DNA of 64,000 nt. It comes from Smittia aterrima. Its lineage: Eukaryota; Arthropoda; Insecta; Diptera; Chironomidae. Every line of letters starts with the position of its first letter. The first letter of the stretch is position 1. Shown one piece after another: positions 34,772 through 44,615 of the stretch. Where the stretch lies: the NCBI GenBank assembly GCA_033063855.1, contig CP093831.1, forward strand, positions 27,032,001-27,096,000, in the 5' to 3' direction. A model generated the notes under the pieces. That model saw nothing but the letters and a program-made list of their open reading frames with translations. It had not been told where the DNA came from and searched no databases. The translations under genes were made by a program, and so were the position numbers.

Positions 34772-36076
34772 ATGGAAGATTACTTCACTCGTCTCTCGCG
34801 ATCATTGAAGCTTGTTAAGTGGCATCTCGATCCTTATTGTGTTGTCGATGGCAAACGCAAATTTTGTTTTTCGTAAATATTTGCAAAGAAAATAGTTTTA
34901 GGACTTGTTAGTTAACTTTTAATTTCAGAACAAAGCTCAGTTGTTACGTTCACGTGAGCGTTCTATTTATGATGATTCTCTATGCGAAAACCGTAGACAT
35001 CAGCACCGCTGAGCTGGCAGAGAATGTTGCAATATTTTGTGAGTTTTGAAACGTCAAATAATTGAAATTAATAATAATAAAAAATACTTCAGTGGTTATT
35101 GCTCGCAACGGTGTCAATCAAATTTATCAAGTTTTTGTTTGTAAGCGAACTCAAGCTCTCATCGATCGAGCGCTCGATGAAAGGTTTGAAAACATGAATT
35201 ATTAATCTTCTTATTATAATATATTTATTATGTAGACAGGCAACGAGCGAGAACTCTGGAGAATGGTCCTTGACTTTGAATCAGTGCAAACAAGAATATT
35301 TGGCGTCGATCATCGCTATCAGTGCGGCCTGTACTAGCTACTGCTTTGCAATGCTTTTACCAATTTGGTTGATAAAAAATCGTTTGCCTCTCAACTACTC
35401 AATTCCTTTTCTGCCCTACGACGGAATTTCTTGGAATTGGTTCATCAACTACGCCCATCAGAGTCCGCTCACTTGGTTCGTATCATTTTACATGGTCGTC
35501 GTCTTCATAATGACATTGATTCTGATCAATCATTCATGTTGGGGACTTGATCAACTCAATTCTTCAGTTGAAAGACTTCGAGACTTTTCGAATGAATACG
35601 AACATGAAATCTTGTCGCATCAGAAATTGATTAAAAGGCAAATTAAAATTGTCATAGACAAAAGTCTGAAAGTTATGCAATGGAAGGATGATGTTCAGGA
35701 TTATTTGAAGTTTGTTTTCATGTTGGACTTTGGAGTAATGTCCACCATAATTGGTTGCTTCGCCTTCATCATAATGACCGATCCTTTCACGTCATCGGTT
35801 GTTTATGTTATGTTGCCTCTAAACTTTGCGCTGCTCTTTGTCTACTGTTTGTTTGGTACACGCGTTAACAAAAGGATTGAGAGCTTCGCAGCGAACATCT
35901 ACGACGTCAACTGGTACAATTTGGAACCCAAGCAACGAAAGGACATTCATCTGATCCTAGTAATGGCTCAGAACATGAAAGGGTACAACGGAATCTTCAA
36001 AGACGTTAACATGGAAACTTTCATGAACGTTATGCAATTTACGTACTCGATTGTCATGCTCATGCAGTCAACATAA
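34772..36076 (+). CDS. odorant receptor (insect 7TM_6 family)
   Basis: Four exons: 34772-34872, 34929-35038, 35093-35183, 35236-36076; 380 aa, typical length. Several hydrophobic helices are visible (LFMMILYA; ASIIAISAACTSYCFAML; WFVSFYMVVVFIMTLILI; VYVMLPLNFALLFVYCLF). The C-terminal signature is clear: YDVNWYNLEPKQRKDI, MAQN, METFMNVMQFTYSIVMLM. Insect odorant receptors are ligand-gated cation channels formed with Orco in olfactory neurons, with inverted topology. The N-terminal exons are short and weakly conserved, so the start and first splice are less sure than the last exon. No second receptor is seen nearby. Confidence 0.87.
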
Positions 36077-36158
36077 ACCTCTCTATCTTCGCCACCTAAA
36101 AGCCGGTCTCGAACTCGGGAGGTAGCGAACATAATGAAGTGGCGAAGTTCAGAGGTTT
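36075..36158. repeat. inverted repeat just after the receptor stop codon
   Basis: Arms 36075-36095 and 36139-36158 (AAACCTCT...CTTCGCCAC versus GTGGCGAAG...AGAGGTTT) can pair over about 17 bp, with a loop near 43 nt. The loop holds GGTCTCGAACTC, resembling a pol III B box, but no tRNA fold was found. Confidence 0.6.
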
Positions 36159-36704
36159 GAGTGTAATTCAAATAAATTTTTTTGATGTCTACATATCCTT
36201 CGTAGAGCGAAACAATAAATCATGCAATCAATAAACTAAAAAATTTAGTAGAAGAAAATCAATTGAGTCGTTTAAAATTTATTTGATAACTTGATTTCTA
36301 GCGAATGAGAAGAAAATAATTCTGAAAATAAAATGTTTGCATAAAGATGAAACAGCAAGTTACAGTTCACAGATCGACATCAAAACTTAGAAGTGGGCCC
36401 ACCTTGTGGGACCAAACCCTTTTTTACTAAAAATATAATCCGAATGACAAGCAAAAACTTCATCCCAAATATATTAATAAACTTGATCGTCGACCCTTTT
36501 AAAAATTTCTCCGTGATTTTATGATCTCGCTTATGTCATAAACTTTTTGGTCACGAAACTTAAAATTCAGGTAAAAATTGAAAGAACATTCTGACAGTTT
36601 ACCTCATTTCTTTCTCCATATTCGATAAAGTAGGACAAGCTTTCTTCAAGATTCTTAAAATATTTTTATTTATTTCTACTTTTCTTTTTAGATAAAAATT
36701 TAAA
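36077..36704. other. spacer between receptor and F-box 1
   Basis: Includes the hairpin, a GTGGGCCCAC palindrome (36393-36402), and the promoter/5' UTR of F-box 1 with a 62-bp UTR intron (36630-36691). Confidence 0.5.
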
Positions 36705-38324
36705 ATGGAAAATTCAGCAACGATCGCAGATAACAAGTCATCGGAAGTTTCAACTGAAGAACCTGAGAAGAAAATTGTTAAATTATCTGAGTTAACTGCA
36801 AATGACTTGGATCCTTTGGTTCACTTCTCTCGTTTTCTTGGCATTCCGGAGACGATTCTCAATCATTTAAGTTGCAAAGATTTGTTACTGATTTCTGAGG
36901 TCAGCCCAAGTTGGTACAACTGCATCGCTTCGTCGAGAGGTGTCATGCAAAAAATAAAAGTTGTTTTTAATGGCAGACGTGAGCTGCAAACGGAAGATTA
37001 CGATTTGATGAAAAATAGTTCAAGAAAATATCAGAACATTGAAGTCGCTCGACGGGAACGTCTCGATTCATATGATGCAGAAATAGGAATGATCCAAACT
37101 CTTATCGGAGACTTCGATTGCATTAGCTCTCCAGAACTTGATTTCTTTCTTAGTAAAGACTGGAAAAACGTTTCAATCAAGGACAAATATTTTAAAAGAA
37201 AACTCGATTTGTGGAAATTTCTTTCATCAATCGAATCATCAGTTGAAAGCTTTACTATCACCAAATACTTCGCTGGAAATCCATTTCCATTCGATGACGA
37301 ATCATCTTCAAACTTTGAATCTTTTGAAGTTTTAAAGTTCCCAAGGTTAAAATATTTGAAAATGGATTTTGATTTATTTTCCTCTGGCGAAATTTACTTC
37401 AATTTTTTTACCAAATCTGTTGCGATCGAAAAATTCGATTTTATAAATCGCTGTAGAATTTACGATAGCAACAGGGCCATAAAAGAAATGCTCGAAAACT
37501 TCGTGAAGCTAACAGATCTGAAGCTTAAAACATGTGACAAAGAAATATTTGAAGATGAATCTTGGAAACGATTTAAATTTAAGCTTAAAAGTCTGAAAGT
37601 TTGTTTGATGGGGGAAGATGACTTCAGAATCAATTTTCTGAGATTCCTGGAATCCCAAAGTGATCATCTCGAAGAGTTGTCGATTTATTTTGGCCAAGAC
37701 AAAGAAACATTCACTTTAATAATGAAAATGCCGAAGCTTGAGAGACTAATCATTAAGGATTATGTTGAGTTATCCATGGACGAGGTTCCAAATGTAATAT
37801 CAACATCGATCACTCATCTCAAGTTGAAATATGCGCATAAACCCGAAAAGTTTGAATTTTTGCTGATGTCAATGCCAAATATTAGAAGCCTTTGCTTCTA
37901 CTTATCTCCTGACATAATCGATAGAAACTCTATTATTGTAGATCTCAACACATCCCGAAGACAAAAGAATAAAGTTTTTTTCAATATGATCATGAGAATG
38001 CAGAAACTTGAGATTCTAGAACTCAAGAATTTTAAAGTTTACTCGAAGGACGAAGCTCCAACTGAAATATCTTTGTCGATCACTCATCTCAAGTTGACAT
38101 TTGTGGTTAACGCTGTTAGCCTTAAATATTTACTGAACTCAATGCCAAACGTTAAAAGTCTTCACATCTACGTAATTGATAAAGAAATCTTTCAAGTTTT
38201 ACTGGAAATTGATCGAGAATATGAAGAATTGAAAGTTGTCTGCTTGAACGATGTCGAGGAAGAAGATTTGAAAATATTTTTGATTGACGAGAATGATAAA
38301 TGTGTCGTCGAGAATTTTGAATAA
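36705..38324 (+). CDS. F-box/LRR-like protein 1
   Basis: Single coding exon, 539 aa, preceded by a 5' UTR intron (36630-36691) whose acceptor lies 13 bp before the ATG. An F-box is at about residues 45-80 (LGIPETILNHLSCKDLLLIS, then EVSPSWYNCIASS). It is followed by degenerate leucine-rich repeats of the pattern SITHLKL...FEFLLMSMPNIRSL. The C-terminal about 80 residues (SITHLKLTFVV to CVVENF) are shared with copies 2 and 5. F-box proteins link substrates to SKP1-CUL1 ubiquitin ligases; the substrate is unknown. First of five tandem copies; 'long' type. No established orthologue recognized. Confidence 0.8.
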   Translation: MENSATIADNKSSEVSTEEPEKKIVKLSELTANDLDPLVHFSRFLGIPETILNHLSCKDLLLISEVSPSWYNCIASSRGVMQKIKVVFNGRRELQTEDYDLMKNSSRKYQNIEVARRERLDSYDAEIGMIQTLIGDFDCISSPELDFFLSKDWKNVSIKDKYFKRKLDLWKFLSSIESSVESFTITKYFAGNPFPFDDESSSNFESFEVLKFPRLKYLKMDFDLFSSGEIYFNFFTKSVAIEKFDFINRCRIYDSNRAIKEMLENFVKLTDLKLKTCDKEIFEDESWKRFKFKLKSLKVCLMGEDDFRINFLRFLESQSDHLEELSIYFGQDKETFTLIMKMPKLERLIIKDYVELSMDEVPNVISTSITHLKLKYAHKPEKFEFLLMSMPNIRSLCFYLSPDIIDRNSIIVDLNTSRRQKNKVFFNMIMRMQKLEILELKNFKVYSKDEAPTEISLSITHLKLTFVVNAVSLKYLLNSMPNVKSLHIYVIDKEIFQVLLEIDREYEELKVVCLNDVEEEDLKIFLIDENDKCVVENFE

Positions 38325-38801
38325 TCCTTTTCAAGGTTAGTCACAGTTTGTCAAAAGATAAAAGGATTAGATAGAGTAGACAAAGTTTAATGTGTCAAAA
38401 GTTTTGAAAAAAATTAAATTACAAAAATGTTTTTATAAATTTTTAAAATAAATAAATTTGAGATAAAACTTGAATCGATTCGTTTTTGTTTTTAACATTT
38501 CTCTGTGATTTTATGCTCTTTCTTGAGTGACACAAATTGTCGACATTTTGGAAGAACTGTACTCAAACTGTACTTACTTTTCAACTGAAGAATAAAGGAT
38601 TTTTTACCCACAATAATTAGGGCGTTTCGGAGTTTGGATCTCCTTATGGAAAGATTATTAAAATTCAGGTAAAAACAAAATAAGCGTTCTGTCAATTTAA
38701 CTCATTTCATTCTCTGCATTCGATAAGGTAAGACTCGCTCTTTTAAAATGTCAAAAATATTTTTATTCACTTCTTCATTTTGTTTTAGATAAAAATTTAA
38801 A
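38325..38801. other. spacer/promoter of F-box 2
   Basis: Holds a duplicated upstream block (TTTTGGAAGAACTGTACTC near 38550; GGGCGTTTCGGAGTTTGG near 38620) also found before copies 4 and 5, and the 5' UTR intron 38728-38788 (GTAAGA...TTTTAG). Confidence 0.6.
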
Positions 38802-40400
38802 ATGGAAAGTTCAGCAACGATCGCAGAAAACAAGTCATCGGCAGAAACAAAAGCGGAAACTAACTTAACTGCAAATGACTTGGATCCTTTGGTTCACTTC
38901 TCTCGTTTTCTTGGCATTCCGGAGACGATTCTCAATCATTTAAGTTGCAAAGATTTGTTACTGATTTCTGAGGTCAGCCCAAGTTGGTACAACTGCATCG
39001 CTTCGTCGAGAGATGTCATGCAGAAAATAAAAGTTGTTTTTAATGACAGACGTGAGCTGCAAAAAGAAGATTACGATTTGATGAAAAATAGTTCACGAAA
39101 ATATCAGAACATTGAAGTCGCTCGACGGGCACGTCTCGATTCAAATGATGCAGAAACGGGAAGGGAACAAACTCTTATCAGAGAGTTCGATTGCATGAGC
39201 ACCTCGGAGCTTGATTTCTTTCTTAGTAAAGACTGGAAAAACGTTTCAATCAAGGACAAGTATTTTAAAAGAAAACTCGATTTGTGGAAATTTCTCTCGT
39301 CAATCGAATCATCAGTTGAAAGCTTTTCCATCAACAATCGCTTCGCTGGAAATCCATTTCCATTTGATGACGAATCATCTTCAAATATTGAATCTTTCGA
39401 AGTTTTAAATTTCCCAAGATTAAAACGTTTGAAAATGAGTTTCTGGGTTTCCTCTGGCGAAATTTACTTGAAATTTTTTACTAAATCTGTTGCGATCGAA
39501 AAATTCAATTTTAGAAATCGCTGTAGATATTACGATAGCAACAGGACCTCAAAAGAAATGCTCGAAAATTTCGTGAAGCTAACAAATCTGTCGATTAAAT
39601 CACATCAAAGCAAAATGTTTGAAGATGAATCTTGGAAACGATTTAAATTTAAACTCAAATGTCTGACGATATGTTTTGATGGAGGATATGACTTTAGCAA
39701 CAATTTTCGGAGATTCCTTGAATCTCAAAGAGATCATCTCGAAGAGTTGTCGATTAATGCTGGCCACGACAAAGAAACATTCACTTTGATCATAAAAATG
39801 CCGAAGCTTGAGAGTTTAATCCTTACGACTTATGTTGATTTCTCCACGGACGAAGTTCCAAGTGTAATATCAACATCGATCACTCATCTCAAGTTGGAGG
39901 AACGTGTGCATAGAACCGACAGGTTTAAATTTTTGCTGATGTCAATGCCGAACATAAAAAGCCTTTGCCTCTATTTATTTTATGTGTTATCCTATAATAA
40001 AGCCTTTGATGTCGTAGATCCCAACATATCCCTAAGACGAGAAAACAAATTTTTATTCAACATGATCATGAGAATGCAGAAACTTGAGATTCTAGAACTG
40101 AAGAATTTTAAAGTTTTGTCGAAGGACGAAGTTCCAACTGAAATATCTTTGTCGATCACTCATCTCAGGTTGACATTTATGGTTGACGCTATTAGCCTTA
40201 AATATTTACTGAACTCAATGCCAAACGTTAAAAGTCTTCAAATCTACGTAATTGATAAAGAAATCTTTCAAGTTTTACTGGAAATTGATCGAGAATATGA
40301 AGAATTGAAAGTTGTCTGCTTGAACGATATTGAAGAAGAAGATTTGAAAATATTCTTGATTGACGAGAATGATAAATGTGTCGTAGAGAGTTTTTATTAA
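38802..40400 (+). CDS. F-box/LRR-like protein 2
   Basis: Single coding exon, 532 aa. F-box and LRR regions are near-identical to copy 1 over long blocks (for example HFSRFLGIPETILNHL and DLLLISEVSPSWY). The first about 20 residues instead resemble copy 4 (MESSAT...ETKAET). Leu-rich repeats continue to about residue 440, and the conserved long-type tail ends CVVESFY. The mosaic match suggests exchange between copies. Predicted substrate adaptor of an SCF ubiquitin ligase; substrate unknown. Confidence 0.8.
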   Translation: MESSATIAENKSSAETKAETNLTANDLDPLVHFSRFLGIPETILNHLSCKDLLLISEVSPSWYNCIASSRDVMQKIKVVFNDRRELQKEDYDLMKNSSRKYQNIEVARRARLDSNDAETGREQTLIREFDCMSTSELDFFLSKDWKNVSIKDKYFKRKLDLWKFLSSIESSVESFSINNRFAGNPFPFDDESSSNIESFEVLNFPRLKRLKMSFWVSSGEIYLKFFTKSVAIEKFNFRNRCRYYDSNRTSKEMLENFVKLTNLSIKSHQSKMFEDESWKRFKFKLKCLTICFDGGYDFSNNFRRFLESQRDHLEELSINAGHDKETFTLIIKMPKLESLILTTYVDFSTDEVPSVISTSITHLKLEERVHRTDRFKFLLMSMPNIKSLCLYLFYVLSYNKAFDVVDPNISLRRENKFLFNMIMRMQKLEILELKNFKVLSKDEVPTEISLSITHLRLTFMVDAISLKYLLNSMPNVKSLQIYVIDKEIFQVLLEIDREYEELKVVCLNDIEEEDLKIFLIDENDKCVVESFY

Positions 40401-41222
40401 TCCTTTTTAAGGTTAGTCACAGTTTGTCAAGAAGGTAAAAGGATTAGATAGAGTAGACACACTTTAAGTCGTGATATATTTAAATCCGTGATAATCACTA
40501 AAGCTAAAATAATTCATTTCACAAATAAAATTGATCGGAAATATTTATTCAATTTATTCAAGTATGCTCTTGTACAACAGACATTGTTTTTTTCCTTTTA
40601 TTTATCAAAACTTCTCAATTTTCTCACTAACTTCACCTCAATAAAACGACATTAGAATGAACTTAAAAAATCCAACATTTTGTTTTCCTTTTACAGGAGC
40701 ACTTCAGAGTTAAAACTTGCAAAATTTTTACAAGGACTTCGTTGACCTCAACGACTAATAATTTCTTTTCGACATTCGCTAAGGTTCGTTCTCCGTCAAT
40801 ATGCTTTTTCTTAAGTCAATAGAATTCCCAAACTAAGTAGGTCGCTTACAAGTAAAGTTTTTTCATGTAATCTATTTAGATGTTTGTGAATTTAAATAAA
40901 TTTCCTTATATTTAATCAACAATCGTTTTCATAATTACCAAAGTTAAAACTTCAACCTTTCTCATAGTGCTAAACATTTTCCTGATGTTACTTGGCTTGC
41001 TCATGAAATTCTCACGATTTAACATGAGTCTACTCTATTCGTTTATTATAGCTCAGGTAAAAAAAGGAAAATATTCTGACAATTCAGCTCATTTTGTTTT
41101 CTACATTCGACAAGGTAAGACACTCGCTCTCGCTAAGAATTCTAGAATATTTTTGTTTACAGTTTTTAGTTTAAAACGCTATTTTGTTTTTAGATAAAAA
41201 TTTAAGGAGAAGTCGCTCAACA
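40401..41222. other. spacer/promoter of F-box 3
   Basis: The longest gap in the F-box array. A CATTCGACAAGGTAAGACACTCGC block marks the 5' UTR intron 41115-41193. No gene supported; an open frame at 40967-41197 overlaps the UTR intron and is rejected. Confidence 0.55.
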
Positions 41223-42485
41223 ATGGCCGAAAATAACAAGTCATCGCAGAAGAAAATCATCAAATTATCTGAGCTGCCGACGAATAGCTTTCCTTTGGAA
41301 CTTTTCTCTCGCTTTCCTGACATTCCTGAGATGATTCTTCAACATTTAAGTGGCAAAGAGTTGATAAAGGTCTCAGAAGTCAGCCCACTTTGGAACAACT
41401 TCATCGGCTCGTCAAAAGTTTTAATGGAGAAGATAAAAATTCTTTTGTGTGACAAACGTGAGCCGCTCCCAGAAGATTACAATTTGCTGAAGAACAGCTC
41501 GAGAAAATATCAAAACATTGAAGCCCGAATAAAGGATAAGCGACGATTCTGGTTAAGTATTCTAAGTCCTTCGATCACTGAATCTGACTGCATGACCACC
41601 TTAGATCTTGATTTCTTTCTTAGTAAAGACTGGAAAAACGTTTCGATCAAGGACATACATTTTAAAAGAAAATTAGATTTTTTGGATTTTCTCTCGTCAA
41701 TCGAATCATCAGTTGAAAGCTTTTCAATCAGCAATACAATCCGTGGAAATGCGTTTCCCTTTGATGCTGATTCAAAAATTGAATCTTTCAATGTTTTGAC
41801 GTTTCCAAAGTTAAAACATTTGAAAATGAATTTTCGTCAATTTCACTCCATGGGCGAAACTTTTGCTCGTTTTTTTATAAAATCTGTTGCAATTGAAAAG
41901 TTTGAGTTTGAATGTGATGATCCTCATGATCAACCAATTGCCAGGGGCAGTGTTTTAACAAAAATGCTCGAAAACTTCGTAAATCTAACAAATTTAACGC
42001 TTGAAACATACAGAAGTGAAATATTTGAAGATGAAACTTTTAAACGAATTCAATTCAAGCTCAAAAGTTTGACGATAAACACTAAATCTGGCACCTTTCC
42101 GAATTTGGAATTCGTTAAATCACAAAGCGATCATCTCGAGGAATTAAAGACCAAAAGTTTTTGCGAAAATGAAACATTCAAAATGATCATGAAAATGCCG
42201 AAGCTCAAGATTCTAGACATTACCTATCACAAACCTATCAACTTTAACTTTGACGGTGTTCCAAATGAAATTTCTACATCGATCACTGATCTGAAGATGA
42301 GAAGTTCGGGAAGAGTTGATGGTCTTAAATTTTTGTTGCGATCAATGCCGAACGTAAAAAGAATTAGCTTTCCTGTCAAGTTCAGTCCACAAATCTCTCA
42401 GTTTCTACTAAGACTCAAATTTGGCCGCTGCGTCGATGTCGACAGAAAAGAATTTGAGGAATTCATGATTGGCAATTTCAATTAG
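41223..42485 (+). CDS. F-box/LRR-like protein 3 (short type)
   Basis: Single coding exon, 420 aa from ATG 41223. An in-frame extension to 41184 is ignored because it crosses the conserved UTR-intron acceptor at 41192-41193. F-box FPDIPEMILQHLSGKELI, then EVSPLWNNFIGSS. The LRR region has FKLKSLTI and SITDLKM type repeats. The protein ends after one terminal block (VDVDRKEFEEFM) and lacks the about 100 extra C-terminal residues of copies 1, 2 and 5. Closest to copy 4; the head resembles copy 5 (MAENNKSSQK). Confidence 0.79.
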   Translation: MAENNKSSQKKIIKLSELPTNSFPLELFSRFPDIPEMILQHLSGKELIKVSEVSPLWNNFIGSSKVLMEKIKILLCDKREPLPEDYNLLKNSSRKYQNIEARIKDKRRFWLSILSPSITESDCMTTLDLDFFLSKDWKNVSIKDIHFKRKLDFLDFLSSIESSVESFSISNTIRGNAFPFDADSKIESFNVLTFPKLKHLKMNFRQFHSMGETFARFFIKSVAIEKFEFECDDPHDQPIARGSVLTKMLENFVNLTNLTLETYRSEIFEDETFKRIQFKLKSLTINTKSGTFPNLEFVKSQSDHLEELKTKSFCENETFKMIMKMPKLKILDITYHKPINFNFDGVPNEISTSITDLKMRSSGRVDGLKFLLRSMPNVKRISFPVKFSPQISQFLLRLKFGRCVDVDRKEFEEFMIGNFN

Positions 42486-42935
42486 TATTTTTAAGAAAAA
42501 CATTTTGTAATCATTCTGCTTGAAATTCAATAAAACACGAAAAGTTTGGAGTCTAAGTTCTTGGTCACTCAAATGAAAAACCGTTAAACTGGATTAGGGT
42601 TCAGGTAAAAAGAGAAGAAACATTCTGACAATTCGAAATTTTGGAAGAACTGTACTCAGATTTTCAACTGAAGAAGAAAGGATTTTTATTACCCACAGTA
42701 AATAGGACGTTTCGGAGTTTGGGGCTTCTTATGAACACCCATGAACAGTAAAAGACCGTTAAAGTGGGTTATTCGTTTATTAGGATTCAGGTAAAAATAA
42801 AACAAGTTGTTTGAGACAATTCGAGTCATTTCTTTCTCCATAGTCGATAAGGTAAGACACTCGCTCTTGAAGATTCTAAAAATATTTTTATTCATTTCAA
42901 TTTAATTCTATTTCCGCTTTAGATAAAAATTTGAA
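42486..42935. other. spacer/promoter of F-box 4
   Basis: Carries the duplicated upstream block (GGAAGAACTGTACTCAGA; ACGTTTCGGAGTTTGGGG near 42710) and the 5' UTR intron 42852-42922. Confidence 0.6.
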
Positions 42936-44228
42936 ATGGAAAGTTCAGCAACGTTCGAAGAGCACAAGCCATCGCAGGAAACAAAAGCAGAAACTGAGTT
43001 GGCTGCGAGTAATTTGGATCCAGTAAATTATGTGTCGCGATTTCTTGACATTCCTGAGATGATTCTTCAACATTTGAGTGGAACTAATTTGATAAAGGTC
43101 TCAGAGGTCAGCCCACTTTGGTATAACAGCATCGCATCATCGAAAGTTTTAATGAAAAACATAAAAATTGTTTTGAGTGAGAATCCTAAGCAACGGGGAG
43201 ATTATGAATTGCTGAAGAATAGCTCGAGAAAATATCAAAACATTGAAGTCCGACGAACCATCGATAGGAAAAGAGAATTTTGTCCGATTACCGAATCTGA
43301 TTGCATTTCCACTTCGGAGCGTGATTTCATTTTAAGAAAAGCTCGCGACTGGAAAAGCGTTTCAATCAACGAAACATATTTTAAAGAAAAATCCGATTTA
43401 TGGAATTTTCTCTCATCAATCGAATCATCAGTTGAAAGCTTTTCTGTTAGCCATAGCATTTATCGTAACAAACGATTTCTATTTGATGACGAATTATTTT
43501 CGAATTTCGTATCTTTTGAAGTTTTAAGTTTCCCAAAGTTAAAACATTTAAAAATGGATTTTCGTAATTTTTCTTACATGGGCGAAATTTATACTCAATT
43601 TTTCATCAACTCTTTTGCAATCGAAACATTTGAGTTTAAAGATGATAATCCTCATGATAGAAATTTTATTTCCATGTGCAGAGCTTTACCAAAAATGCTG
43701 GCAAACTTCAAGAAACTAACAAATTTAACTCTGGAAACAAAATTGAATGGAACGTTTGAAGATAAAGTTTGGGAACGATTTCAATTCAAGCTCAAAAGTT
43801 TGACGTTAAGCCAAGAACGAAACACGTCTCAGAACTTGGAAGTTCTTGAATCACAAAGCAATAATCTCGAAGAGTTGACGATCACAGCTGGCCAAGACAA
43901 AGAAATATTCAAAGCCATCATGAAAATGCCAAAACTCAAAAGTCTAGAACTTTTTGGTAACATTCCATCCAATTACGAAGTTCCAAAAGAAATATCAACA
44001 TCGATCACTCATCTGAAGTTGAGACATTCGAATTGCGTTGGCCCTCTTCAGTTTGTGTTGAAATCAATGCCGAACGTAAAAAAAATTAGCTTTTACATTT
44101 TGCCTGTCACATTCGAAACAGAAATCTATGATTTTCTACTAAGACTCAAATGTGGCAGCTGGATTGATGTCGACAGAAAGGAACTTGAGGAATTCATAAC
44201 TTGCATGATTTTAAACGATGAAGATTAA
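42936..44228 (+). CDS. F-box/LRR-like protein 4 (short type)
   Basis: Single coding exon, 430 aa. F-box FLDIPEMILQHLSGTNLI, then EVSPLWYNSIASS. The LRR-like region includes SITHLKLRHSNCVG and FVLKSMPNVKKISF. The tail VDVDRKELEEFI is shared with copy 3. It is the most divergent copy in its middle part (residues 90-200), which suggests it is older or under different selection. Predicted SCF adaptor of unknown target. Confidence 0.79.
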   Translation: MESSATFEEHKPSQETKAETELAASNLDPVNYVSRFLDIPEMILQHLSGTNLIKVSEVSPLWYNSIASSKVLMKNIKIVLSENPKQRGDYELLKNSSRKYQNIEVRRTIDRKREFCPITESDCISTSERDFILRKARDWKSVSINETYFKEKSDLWNFLSSIESSVESFSVSHSIYRNKRFLFDDELFSNFVSFEVLSFPKLKHLKMDFRNFSYMGEIYTQFFINSFAIETFEFKDDNPHDRNFISMCRALPKMLANFKKLTNLTLETKLNGTFEDKVWERFQFKLKSLTLSQERNTSQNLEVLESQSNNLEELTITAGQDKEIFKAIMKMPKLKSLELFGNIPSNYEVPKEISTSITHLKLRHSNCVGPLQFVLKSMPNVKKISFYILPVTFETEIYDFLLRLKCGSWIDVDRKELEEFITCMILNDED

Positions 44229-44615
44229 ATGTGTCAAAAGTTTTGAATAAAATTAAATTAAAAAAAATAATAATTTATTAAAATAGAATTTTTTTTTGTT
44301 TTAAACATTTTTCTGTGGTTTTATGCTTTCTCTTGAAATTTTGGAAGAACTGTACTCAAATTTTCAACTGAAGAAGAAAAGATTTTTATTACCCACAATA
44401 AATAGGGCGTTTCGGAGTTTGGGCCTTCTTGTGATAACCATGAATTATTCGTAAATATACCTCAGGTAAAAATAGAAAGAAACATTCAGACAATTCAGCT
44501 CATTTCGTTTTCTACATTCGACAAAGTAAGACACTCGCTCTCGCGAAGATTTCAATTTTCGTTTAAAATTTTTTTTGTTTCTAGATAAAAAGTTAAAGAG
44601 AAGAAAGGCTCAACA
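44229..44615. other. spacer/promoter of F-box 5
   Basis: Upstream block as before copies 2 and 4 (GGGCGTTTCGGAGTTTGG near 44405) and the 5' UTR intron 44526-44584. Confidence 0.6.

Noticed and set aside
36100..36125. Possible tRNA or SINE (B-box-like GGTCTCGAACTC)
   Set aside because: No A box, acceptor stem or cloverleaf found.
41184..41222. N-terminal extension of F-box 3
   Set aside because: It crosses the UTR-intron acceptor conserved in all five copies.
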